A stretch of DNA of 64,000 nt, from NCBI GenBank assembly GCA_019637225.1, contig JAHBWC010000021.1:1-64000 (forward strand), given 5' to 3'. The DNA comes from Labilithrix sp. (GTDB lineage Bacteria > Myxococcota_A > Polyangia > Polyangiales > Polyangiaceae). This document shows positions 27,182 through 34,039 of the stretch, piece by piece. Positions within the stretch are counted from its first letter, which is position 1. Each line of letters begins with the position of its first letter. A program made the translations under genes and the position numbers. The notes below the pieces were generated by a model that was not told the origin of the DNA, did no database searches, and was given only the letters and a program-made list of their open reading frames with translations.

Positions 27182-27982
27182 TCAGCGACGCAGCGCGACG
27201 TAGACCGCGCCTTCGCCGCCGTCCTCGTCGTGCGCCGTCGCGAACGCCGCCACGTGCTCGCGTGCACGACCTTGCGAGAGCCACGCTGCGATCTCTCCGC
27301 GGAGGACGCCGCCGGGCGCGACGGAGTGCTCGCCCTTGCCGTGGATGACGAGGACGCAGCGCTCGCCCCGCGTCCGCTGCGCGCGGAGGAACTCGAGCAA
27401 GCGCTCGCGCGCGACCTCGGCGCCGAGCCCGTGGAGATCGAGCCGGCCGTCGATCGGGAGCGCGCCGCGGCGGAGATCGCGGAGGAGGCTCGGCGGCACG
27501 TCGACGCGTCGGCCCTCGACGCGCTTGCCGTCGTCCGTCACCTCGAAGCGGACCACGTCGTCGACGAGGTGATGCAGGTGGTCGAGCACCGCCACGGCCT
27601 CCTCACGCGCGCGCTCGCGGAGGTCCGCAGGCTTGAGCTTGCCGGGCTCGACCCGTGCTCCGCCGGCCACGGGGACGCGGCTGCCTCGGTTCTCGAGGGG
27701 CACGACCCCGCTCATCATCCGGTGGAACGTGAGCTCGTCGTCGCGGTCGCTCTCGGCGGTCCGCTTCTCGACGCGCGCGGGCGCGGGCCGCGGGGCCGGA
27801 GCGGGCGCGGGGCGCTTGCCCGCGGCGATGCGCGCGCGATCGGCCTCTTCCTTTGCGCGCTGCTCGGCGTCGATCTTCGCCTTGAGATCGCCGAGCCCGG
27901 CCGCGAGCGGCTTGAACCCGCCGAACTTCGGCAGCTCGGGCTCGCGGTCGCCCTTGTGGCCCTTCGGCTTCTTCTTCGACAT
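27182..27982 (-). CDS. Smr domain protein
   Basis: The 266-residue protein has a charged, Ala/Pro-rich N-terminal half (KKKPKGHKG, PAPAPAPRPAPARVEKR). A C-terminal Smr domain carries the signatures LDLHGLGAEVARERLLEFL and LVIHGKGEHSVAPGGVLRGEIAAWL. Smr domains are nucleases or nucleic-acid-binding modules; stand-alone SmrA/SmrB types cleave mRNA at stalled or collided ribosomes in E. coli. The ATG shares one base with the stop of the ferredoxin gene upstream (TGATG), so the two are coupled. The stop is at 27182. Confidence 0.85.
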   Translation of the reverse strand: MSKKKPKGHKGDREPELPKFGGFKPLAAGLGDLKAKIDAEQRAKEEADRARIAAGKRPAPAPAPRPAPARVEKRTAESDRDDELTFHRMMSGVVPLENRGSRVPVAGGARVEPGKLKPADLRERAREEAVAVLDHLHHLVDDVVRFEVTDDGKRVEGRRVDVPPSLLRDLRRGALPIDGRLDLHGLGAEVARERLLEFLRAQRTRGERCVLVIHGKGEHSVAPGGVLRGEIAAWLSQGRAREHVAAFATAHDEDGGEGAVYVALRR

Positions 27983-28545
27983 CAGTCTTCTCTCGTCTCG
28001 CCGCCGCTCCTGCCGCGAATCATGGCGGAGAGCGCGCTCTTGACCGACTGGACGCCGGCGAGCACCCCGTCGGCGTAGTGCCAGTCCGGATCGTCGAGCT
28101 CCGGAAAGTCGTGGGGGGTCTGGACGTCCTCGAGCGTGAGCCCGGGCTTCAGGCGCCGCGCGAGGTCGAGCACCTTCTTCCGCTGGAGCTCCTCGAGCGC
28201 GTCGAGCTCGCGCGCGAGCTCGGCGAGGGTCGGTCCGGCGGCGCTCGGCTCGGCCGCGCGAGCGCCGAGGAGCTCGGCGGCGTCGGTCGGCGCGACCTCG
28301 GTCACGATCGCGCTCGCCTCGCCCGCAGGCCACCGCGCGACGGTCGCGCCCTCCTTCGGGCAGATCCCGAGACAGAAGGTCTTCGTGATCCACGTCGTCG
28401 CGATCTCTCCCCGCAGGGCGACCTCGCGCTTGAGCGCGTCGTAGAGCGCATCGCCGCGATCGCCGCAGCCCGGACCGAGCGGAGAGCCCTCGCGGCGGTT
28501 GGCGCAGACGAAGAGGTGAAGTCGCGGCGCGGGAGCATCCCTCAT
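27982..28545 (-). CDS. Thioredoxin-like [2Fe-2S] ferredoxin with helical tail
   Basis: The 187-residue protein starts with RLHLFVCANRREGSPLGPGC and later TTWITKTFCLGICPKEG, the four-Cys arrangement (C-x12-C, then C-x3-C) of thioredoxin-like [2Fe-2S] ferredoxins. The first domain spans about residues 1-90. A C-terminal coiled or helical stretch (LAELARELDALEELQRKKVLDLARRLK) and an acidic linker make it about 80 residues longer than the family's usual length. It likely binds one 2Fe-2S cluster; the partner is unknown. It is coupled to the downstream Smr gene by a one-base overlap. Confidence 0.8.
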   Translation of the reverse strand: MRDAPAPRLHLFVCANRREGSPLGPGCGDRGDALYDALKREVALRGEIATTWITKTFCLGICPKEGATVARWPAGEASAIVTEVAPTDAAELLGARAAEPSAAGPTLAELARELDALEELQRKKVLDLARRLKPGLTLEDVQTPHDFPELDDPDWHYADGVLAGVQSVKSALSAMIRGRSGGETRED

Positions 28546-28633
28546 GTCACTCGGATGTTTACCACCGTCGCGCCGCCGGCAGCACGAGGCTTACAGGAGC
28601 GCACATCGAGCCCTAACTGTCCGAGATCGAACA

Positions 28634-28665
28634 TGGATCCGTTTCGTGGATCCGTCTGGATCCGT
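28634..28665. repeat. Three TGGATCCGT direct repeats
   Basis: The 9-bp sequence TGGATCCGT appears at 28634-28642, 28647-28655 and 28657-28665. Each contains the GGATCC palindrome. A related TGGATTCTG lies about 30 bp further on. They sit between the divergent ferredoxin gene and the pseudokinase gene, 90 to 120 bp ahead of the latter's ATG, so they could be binding sites. Confidence 0.7.
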
Positions 28666-28753
28666 GAAGGTCCAAAGACCCCGCTGTTTCCCTGGATTCT
28701 GGGGGGAGAGGGCCCGGTCCAGTCGTTGCACATCGAGATCCATTGCGGTCGTC

Positions 28754-29836
28754 ATGGTGAGCTCGAAGCGTCGGCAGTCGGGACACGAGGAACACCTGGA
28801 GCTCGGTGACGGTCGTCACGTGAAGCTCCTCGACGTGCTCGGCAAGGGCGCGTTCGCGACCGTCCACCGCGGCCTGATGTGCTCCGAGCACGGCGTCCGC
28901 CGCTCGGTCGCCGTGAAGCTCTTCTCCGCCGTGTCGAGCGACGAAGCCGATCTCGTCCTCCGCACGCTCGCGCGGACCACGCGCCGCGTGGCGTGCATCG
29001 ACCATCCCAACGTCGCCGGCGTCTACGAGTGCGGCGAGCGGAGAGGTCAGCCGTTCGTCGTCTCCGAGCTCGTCGCGGGTGTATCGCTCGCGAAGCTGCA
29101 GGAAGCTCATGCGTCGAGGCAGCGGCGCATCCCGCTCGACCTCGCGCTCTTCATCGCGGCCGAGGTCGCCGAGGGGCTGGCCGGGGCGCGCGTCGCGCGC
29201 GATCACGAAGGGGTGCAGCTCGGCGTCGTCCACCACGCGCTCTCGTCGCGGGACGTCCTGCTCTCGTGGCGCGGCGAGGTGAAGGTCAGCGATTTCGAGA
29301 CGAGCATGTCGCGGGTCGCGACGTCCAGCATTCGCAGCCTCCGCGGCGTCGCCAACCGCGCCGCGACGATGGCGCCCGAGGTCGCGCGCGGTCAGGAGGC
29401 CGACGCGCGCTCCGACGTGTTCTCGTTCGGCGTGCTCCTTCGCGAGCTCCTTGTCGGGCCGCGCTTCCCGAGCGTCCTCACGAACTCGGAGGCCATCCGG
29501 CTGGCGCGCGAGGGCTACGTCCAGCCGATGACGTTCCAGCCGCACCTCCCGCAAGGCGTCGACGCCGTCCTGTCTCGCGCGCTCGAGGTCGATCCCGAGG
29601 CGCGCTACCCGAACGCGTGCGCGCTGGCGTTCGATCTCCGTCGCGTCGTGCTCGGGATGGGCGTCGGCGACGGCCGCTACTTCCTGCGCAAGGCGCTCGA
29701 GCGCGAGTGGTCCCAGTACGCCGAGGAGATCACGACGCCGCGGTTCATCGCGCCTGCGGCGAACGACGAAGAGGGCTACGAGCCGTACGACGGCGAGCTC
29801 GTCGCGATCGATCCGCGCGAGAAGCGACGGAGGTAG
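28754..29836 (+). CDS. Ser/Thr pseudokinase (Hanks fold, catalytic residues lost)
   Basis: The 360-residue protein has the kinase fold: GKGAFATVHRG at 30-40, VAVKL with Lys55, APE as MAPEV, and DVFSFGVLL. Catalytic positions are changed: HRD is His-His-Ala at 160-162, the Asn after it is lost (SSRDVLL), and DFG is DFE at 180-182. The alpha-C Glu is not apparent either. The ATP-binding Lys is retained. It is therefore probably non-catalytic, perhaps a scaffold or allosteric partner of other kinases. No transmembrane helix or extra domain follows the kinase fold. ATG 28754 was chosen. Its last 61 bp overlap the convergent NUDIX gene. Kinases at 57830 and 60660 in this window have intact motifs. 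Confidence 0.75.
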   Translation: MVSSKRRQSGHEEHLELGDGRHVKLLDVLGKGAFATVHRGLMCSEHGVRRSVAVKLFSAVSSDEADLVLRTLARTTRRVACIDHPNVAGVYECGERRGQPFVVSELVAGVSLAKLQEAHASRQRRIPLDLALFIAAEVAEGLAGARVARDHEGVQLGVVHHALSSRDVLLSWRGEVKVSDFETSMSRVATSSIRSLRGVANRAATMAPEVARGQEADARSDVFSFGVLLRELLVGPRFPSVLTNSEAIRLAREGYVQPMTFQPHLPQGVDAVLSRALEVDPEARYPNACALAFDLRRVVLGMGVGDGRYFLRKALEREWSQYAEEITTPRFIAPAANDEEGYEPYDGELVAIDPREKRRR

Positions 29837-30375
29837 GTCTCGAGCGCGCTCACGACGAGCGCGTGCGTGATCTGCCCGGAGTCGAGGACGGCGGCGATGT
29901 CGCCCCTCGGGACGAGCGCGACCTCGAGGTCCTCGAGGTCGTCGAAGGCCGTCGGCCCGACCAGGCGCGCCCCGCGCGCGAGGTAGGTGAAGCACTTGTT
30001 TCCCTGGAGCGCCGGGTTCGGCTCGACGACGCTGAGGAGCTCGATGGACGTCGCCTCGTAGCCGGTCTCCTCGCGGAGCTCCCGGAGCGCCGCCGCCTCG
30101 GGCGACTCGCCCTCGTCGATCACGCCGCCCGGGATCTCGAGCGACATCGCGTCGGTGCCGAAGCGGTACTGCCACACGAAGACGAGCTCGCCGCTCTCGG
30201 TCTCCGCGACGACGTTGCACCAGTCGGGGCACGCGAAGACGAACACGTCCCGCGGCAGACCGTCGTACTGCAGGCGCTCGACGCGGAAGACACCGTGGTC
30301 GGCGACCGCGTGGACGGCCCTGCGTTCGAGCTTGGAGAGGCTCCTCGGCGGAGCGACGCGAGGGAAGAGGCTCAT
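29776..30375 (-). CDS. NUDIX hydrolase (ADP-ribose pyrophosphatase-like)
   Basis: The 199-residue protein has a complete Nudix box at about 84-106 (GGVIDEGESPEAAALRELREETGYE; key residues Gly84, Glu90, Arg98-Glu99, Glu102-Glu103). It probably hydrolyses ADP-ribose or a related nucleoside diphosphate; the preceding region VVAETESGELVFVWQYRFGTDAMSLEIPGG is like ADP-ribose pyrophosphatases. The C-terminus ends in a Ser-rich tail that overlaps the pseudokinase gene in antisense by 61 bp. Confidence 0.85.
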   Translation of the reverse strand: MSLFPRVAPPRSLSKLERRAVHAVADHGVFRVERLQYDGLPRDVFVFACPDWCNVVAETESGELVFVWQYRFGTDAMSLEIPGGVIDEGESPEAAALRELREETGYEATSIELLSVVEPNPALQGNKCFTYLARGARLVGPTAFDDLEDLEVALVPRGDIAAVLDSGQITHALVVSALETYLRRFSRGSIATSSPSYGS

Positions 30376-30429
30376 TCTTCGGCTGTTTTACGCTAAGCTG
30401 CCGCCTCCCGCGAACCGGGCGATCAGGTC

Positions 30430-31191
30430 ATGTCGTTGACGAAGGCGGCTCTTCGATGGATCCGCGGCATTCCCGCCGCCGTCGCGCACGCTCGCGAAGA
30501 CCTCGCCGCCGTCCGCGCGAACGATCCGGCGGCCCGCTCGCCGCTCGAGGTCGCGCTCTTCTACCCCGGCGTGCACGCGCTCTGGATGCACCGCATCGCG
30601 CACGACCTCTGGACCAACGACGCGCCCTTCTCCGCGCGGGCGCTCGCGCACCTCAACCGTTTCGTCACCGGCATCGAGATCCACCCCGGCGCGACGATCG
30701 GCCGGCGCGTGTTCATCGACCACGGGATGGGCGTCGTCGTCGGCGAGACGGCGACGATCGGCGACGACTGCATCCTCTACAAGGGCGTGGTCCTCGGCGG
30801 CGTCTCGCTCGCGCGGACGATCCGCCACCCGCAGCTCAAGAGCGGCGTCGTCGTCGGCTCGAACGCCTGCATCCTCGGGGCGATCGAGATCGGCGAAGGG
30901 GCCCGCATCGGCTCGGGCAGCGTCGTCGTCCGTCCGGTGCCGTCGGGGGCGACCGTCGTAGGCGTCCCCGCGCGCGTCATCGTGCCGGCGAAGCACCGCT
31001 TCGACGCCGCGCTCGATCACGCGAACCTCCCCGATCCCGTGCAGGACATGATCCGCGCGCTCGTCGCGCAGAACGAGCGGCTGCGCGCCCGCGTCGAGAA
31101 CCTCGAGACCAGGCTCGACATCGCGCACGTCGAGGAACCGACGTTCTTGCCGTACGAGGGCGAAGAGCTCCCGCCGGCGGACGGGGGCTGA
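30430..31191 (+). CDS. cysE: Serine O-acetyltransferase
   Basis: The 253-residue left-handed beta-helix enzyme acetylates Ser with acetyl-CoA for Cys synthesis. The hallmark IHPGATIGRRVFIDHGMGVVVGETATIGDDC and the following KGVVLGGVS and VVGVPARVI segments are intact. The shorter N-terminus (about 70 residues) corresponds to the EpsC-type serine acetyltransferases. The C-terminus has a coiled extension (LVAQNERLRARVENLETRLD) after the hexapeptide repeats. It lies directly upstream of smpB with a 13-bp gap. Confidence 0.9.
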   Translation: MSLTKAALRWIRGIPAAVAHAREDLAAVRANDPAARSPLEVALFYPGVHALWMHRIAHDLWTNDAPFSARALAHLNRFVTGIEIHPGATIGRRVFIDHGMGVVVGETATIGDDCILYKGVVLGGVSLARTIRHPQLKSGVVVGSNACILGAIEIGEGARIGSGSVVVRPVPSGATVVGVPARVIVPAKHRFDAALDHANLPDPVQDMIRALVAQNERLRARVENLETRLDIAHVEEPTFLPYEGEELPPADGG

Positions 31192-31204
31192 CGAGAGACG
31201 GCGA

Positions 31205-31705
31205 ATGGGCGCACCGGTCAAGAAGGCGGCCGCGGACGACGCGATCGAGAAGCTCATCGTCCACAACCGGCGGGCGACGTTCGACTACGCGATCGACGAC
31301 AAGCTCGAGGCGGGCATCGTCCTCGTCGGCAGCGAGGTGAAGTCGATGCGCGCCGGCAAGGTCGAGCTCGTCGACGCCTACGCCACCGTCGAGCGGGACG
31401 AGCTCTGGCTCAAGCAGATGTACATCGCGCCGTTCGAGCAGGCGGCGGCGTTCCCGCACGAGCCGCGCCGCGCGCGGAAGCTGCTCGTGAAGGCATCGGA
31501 GATCACCCGCATCGATCGCGCCGTCTCGCGCGAGGGGATGACGCTCGTCCCGCTGCGCCTCTACTTCAAGCGCGGCCGTGTGAAGGTCGAGCTCGGCCTT
31601 GCGCGAGGCAAGAAGACCCACGACAAGCGCGCGGACATCGCCGCCAAGACGGCCGACCGCGAGGCGCGTGCCGCGATGGGCCGCGCGCGCAAGGAGCGCG
31701 GGTGA
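31205..31705 (+). CDS. smpB: SsrA-binding protein
   Basis: SmpB binds tmRNA and delivers it to stalled ribosomes. The 166-residue protein has the conserved HNRRATFDYAIDDKLEAGIVLVGSEVKSMRAGKVELVDAYA start, the central LKQMYIAPFEQ segment, the LVPLRLYFKRGRVKVELGLARGKKTHDKR block and the basic tail. The stop overlaps the GTG of the next gene (GTGA). tmRNA itself is not in the window. Confidence 0.95.
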   Translation: MGAPVKKAAADDAIEKLIVHNRRATFDYAIDDKLEAGIVLVGSEVKSMRAGKVELVDAYATVERDELWLKQMYIAPFEQAAAFPHEPRRARKLLVKASEITRIDRAVSREGMTLVPLRLYFKRGRVKVELGLARGKKTHDKRADIAAKTADREARAAMGRARKERG

Positions 31706-31986
31706 GCGACGAGACGCCGAGCGCGCCGCTGGCGCACGTCGTGTGGGCGAAGGGCGGCCACGCCCAGATCGTGAGCGTCGTCGGCGACGCCATCGTGCTC
31801 CGCTCGACGACGCCGGCGCCGCCGGGCGCGCGCCTCGAGGCGACGCTCGCAGGCGAGCCGGCCGCCGCCGTGAAGGTGAAATCGCACGGGACGCACAGGG
31901 AAGGCGACGGCAGCTTCACGCTGAAGGGGCGCCTCATCGACGCGACGCGGGAGCTCCGCGATCGGCTCGCTGCGCTCTCGGGCTGA
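31702..31986 (+). CDS. PilZ-like small protein
   Basis: The 94-residue protein starts at a GTG overlapping smpB's stop by 4 bp. It looks like a single small beta-barrel: HVVWAKGGHAQIVSVVGDAIVLRSTTPAPPGARLEATL, then VKVKSHGTHREGDGSFTLKGRLIDATRELRDRLA, which matches the second half of PilZ domains (GRLIDATRELRDRL). The RxxxR N-terminal c-di-GMP motif of true PilZ proteins is not seen, so c-di-GMP binding is doubtful. It is very likely co-translated with smpB. Confidence 0.6.
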   Translation: MSDETPSAPLAHVVWAKGGHAQIVSVVGDAIVLRSTTPAPPGARLEATLAGEPAAAVKVKSHGTHREGDGSFTLKGRLIDATRELRDRLAALSG

Positions 31987-32118
31987 GCCCGCCGCGTTCC
32001 GTCGTCGGGCGTAGGGCCCGCGAGCGGCCGACGGAGGCGGCTCGTGACCCGTCGCGCGCGCCCGAGACGACAGGATCGGAGGGGCAGGCGTTCTCTCCCG
32101 AGGGCGCACGCCATCACG

Positions 32119-32784
32119 ATGAAGCCGCTCGTCTTTCGGCCGCTCGCCATGAAGCTCTCCCTCGCGCTCGCCGGCGTGCTCCTCGTCGCGTGCGCGTCGA
32201 GCGATCGCGTGCTCGGCTTCGAGTCGTCGCCCGACGCGGCGTTGGCGGCGGACGACGCGCCCGCGCGCGCGGACCAAGCATCGAGCGCCTGCGCCGACGG
32301 CAAGCTCGATCCGGGGGAGGCGTGCGACGACGGCAACGCCGACGACGGCGACGGCTGCTCGTCGACCTGTCGGCTCGAGCCCCTCGCCGGCGCCGACACT
32401 TGCCCCGGTGCGTCGCTCACCCTCCGGGGCGCGGGGAGCGAGCCGCGCCGCGGCGTCCTCACCCTCGACACGCGCGCGCTCCGCTCGACCTATACGAGCG
32501 CGTGCGGCGGCGACGCCCGCGACGGCGTCGCCCGCGTCGTCCCGGACACGGGCGGCCTCCTCACGGCTCGAATCAAGGGCTTCGTCGGCAGCCTCGTCCA
32601 CGCGCGCACCGTCTGCGCCGATCCGACCTCCGAGCTCCCGAAGTGCCGGCCCTCGACCTCGACCTCGGTCGTCCACGACGTCGTGAGCTTCGCCGTGACC
32701 GCCGGCAAGGAGTACTTCCTCTTCATGGACGGCCTCGACGGAGCCAGCGGCGTCGGGACGCTCGACGTTACCGTCGTGCCCTGA
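32119..32784 (+). CDS. Lipoprotein with myxobacterial Cys-rich repeat
   Basis: The 221-residue protein has a lipoprotein signal (LAGVLLVAC) and the Cys-rich repeat [26 protein letters not shown], matching the model TIGR02232 for disulphide-rich repeats of myxobacterial surface proteins. The C-terminal part (about 110 residues) is beta-rich with two Cys pairs and ends [11 protein letters not shown], like a PPC-type or galactose-binding-like domain. ATG 32119 was taken; ATG 32149 would give a shorter but still valid signal. Function unknown, cell-envelope location inferred. Confidence 0.75.
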   Translation: MKPLVFRPLAMKLSLALAGVLLVACASSDRVLGFESSPDAALAADDAPARADQASSACADGKLDPGEACDDGNADDGDGCSSTCRLEPLAGADTCPGASLTLRGAGSEPRRGVLTLDTRALRSTYTSACGGDARDGVARVVPDTGGLLTARIKGFVGSLVHARTVCADPTSELPKCRPSTSTSVVHDVVSFAVTAGKEYFLFMDGLDGASGVGTLDVTVVP

Positions 32785-32881
32785 GCCACCTCCGCGCGCC
32801 GGCCGCGTGGACACCCCGCGAGGCTCGGCCGAGACGCCACGCCTTTACTTGCGCCGGAAGCTCGCCGATAACTCGGTCGGC

Positions 32882-33946
32882 ATGGCAAAGCGCGAGGCAC
32901 GCGAGAACGCGCCGCGAGAGGTGATCGATCCCGGCGCGCAGCACGACGACGCGCCGTTCGAGCGTTCGCTCCGTCCGCGCACGCTCGACGACTACATCGG
33001 CCAGGCGAAGCACAAGGAGAACCTCCGCGTCTTCGTCGAGGCGTCGCGGCGGCGCGGCGAGCCGCTCGATCACCTCTTGCTCTCGGGACCTCCGGGCCTC
33101 GGCAAGACGACGCTCGCGCAGATCCTCGCGCACGAGATGGGCGTCGAGCTCCACATGACGAACGGCCCCGTCGTCGAGCACAAGGGCGCGCTCGCCGGCC
33201 TCCTCACGAAGCTCGGCAAGAACGACATCCTCTTCATCGACGAGATCCACCGGCTGAACCCGGTGGTCGAGGAGAGCCTCTACCCCGCGATGGAGGACTT
33301 CCACATCGACGTCATGACGGGCGACGGCGCGTTCGCCTCGTCGATCCAGATCCCGGTGCAGCCGTTCACGCTGATCGGCGCGACCACGCGCACGGGCCTG
33401 CTCACCGCGCCGCTCTTCTCGCGCTTCGGCCACATCATCCGCCTCGACTTCTACCCGGAGGAGGACCTCGCGAAGATCGTCGAGCGGAGCGCGGCGCTCC
33501 TCGGGGTCGCGATCCAGCCGGGCTGCGCGCTCGGCATCGCGCGGCGCTCGCGCGGGACGCCGCGCGTCGCCAACCGCCTGCTCCGGCGCGTCCGGGACTT
33601 CGCCGAGGTGCTCGGCTCGGGCACGATCGACGACGCGATCGTCGTCCGGGCGTGCGAGCGCCTCGACATCGATCCGGCCGGCTTCGACGAGATGGACCGC
33701 CGGCTGCTCCGGATCATCATCGAGGACTACGACGGCGGTCCCGTCGGCGTGGAGACGCTCGCCGCCGCGCTCGGCGAGCCGCGCGACACCGTCGAGGACG
33801 TCTACGAGCCCTACCTCCTCCAGCAGGGCTACCTCGGCCGGACGCCGCGCGGTCGCGTCGCGACCCGCCGCGCCTACGAGCATCTGAAGCTCCCGTTCGT
33901 CACGCCGCCGCCCTCGGGCAAGCAGAAGCAGCTCTTCGACGAGTAG
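32882..33946 (+). CDS. ruvB: Holliday junction DNA helicase RuvB
   Basis: The 354-residue AAA+ motor of Holliday-junction branch migration. Walker A GPPGLGKT is at 69-76, Walker B as [10 protein letters not shown], the sensor-1 TTRTG, and the conserved [17 protein letters not shown] arginine finger region. The C-terminal winged helix ([44 protein letters not shown]) is intact. ATG 32882 was used; ruvA and ruvC are not adjacent. An in-frame extension to 32807 has no conserved content. Confidence 0.95.
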   Translation: MAKREARENAPREVIDPGAQHDDAPFERSLRPRTLDDYIGQAKHKENLRVFVEASRRRGEPLDHLLLSGPPGLGKTTLAQILAHEMGVELHMTNGPVVEHKGALAGLLTKLGKNDILFIDEIHRLNPVVEESLYPAMEDFHIDVMTGDGAFASSIQIPVQPFTLIGATTRTGLLTAPLFSRFGHIIRLDFYPEEDLAKIVERSAALLGVAIQPGCALGIARRSRGTPRVANRLLRRVRDFAEVLGSGTIDDAIVVRACERLDIDPAGFDEMDRRLLRIIIEDYDGGPVGVETLAAALGEPRDTVEDVYEPYLLQQGYLGRTPRGRVATRRAYEHLKLPFVTPPPSGKQKQLFDE

Positions 33947-34039
33947 CCGCGGGCGGGTCGCAGGGGCGAGTTGCGCCTTTCTGCCTACACCCTCGCCATT
34001 CCATTGCGGTCGGCTCTTCTGGACCGATAGACTTCTCGG

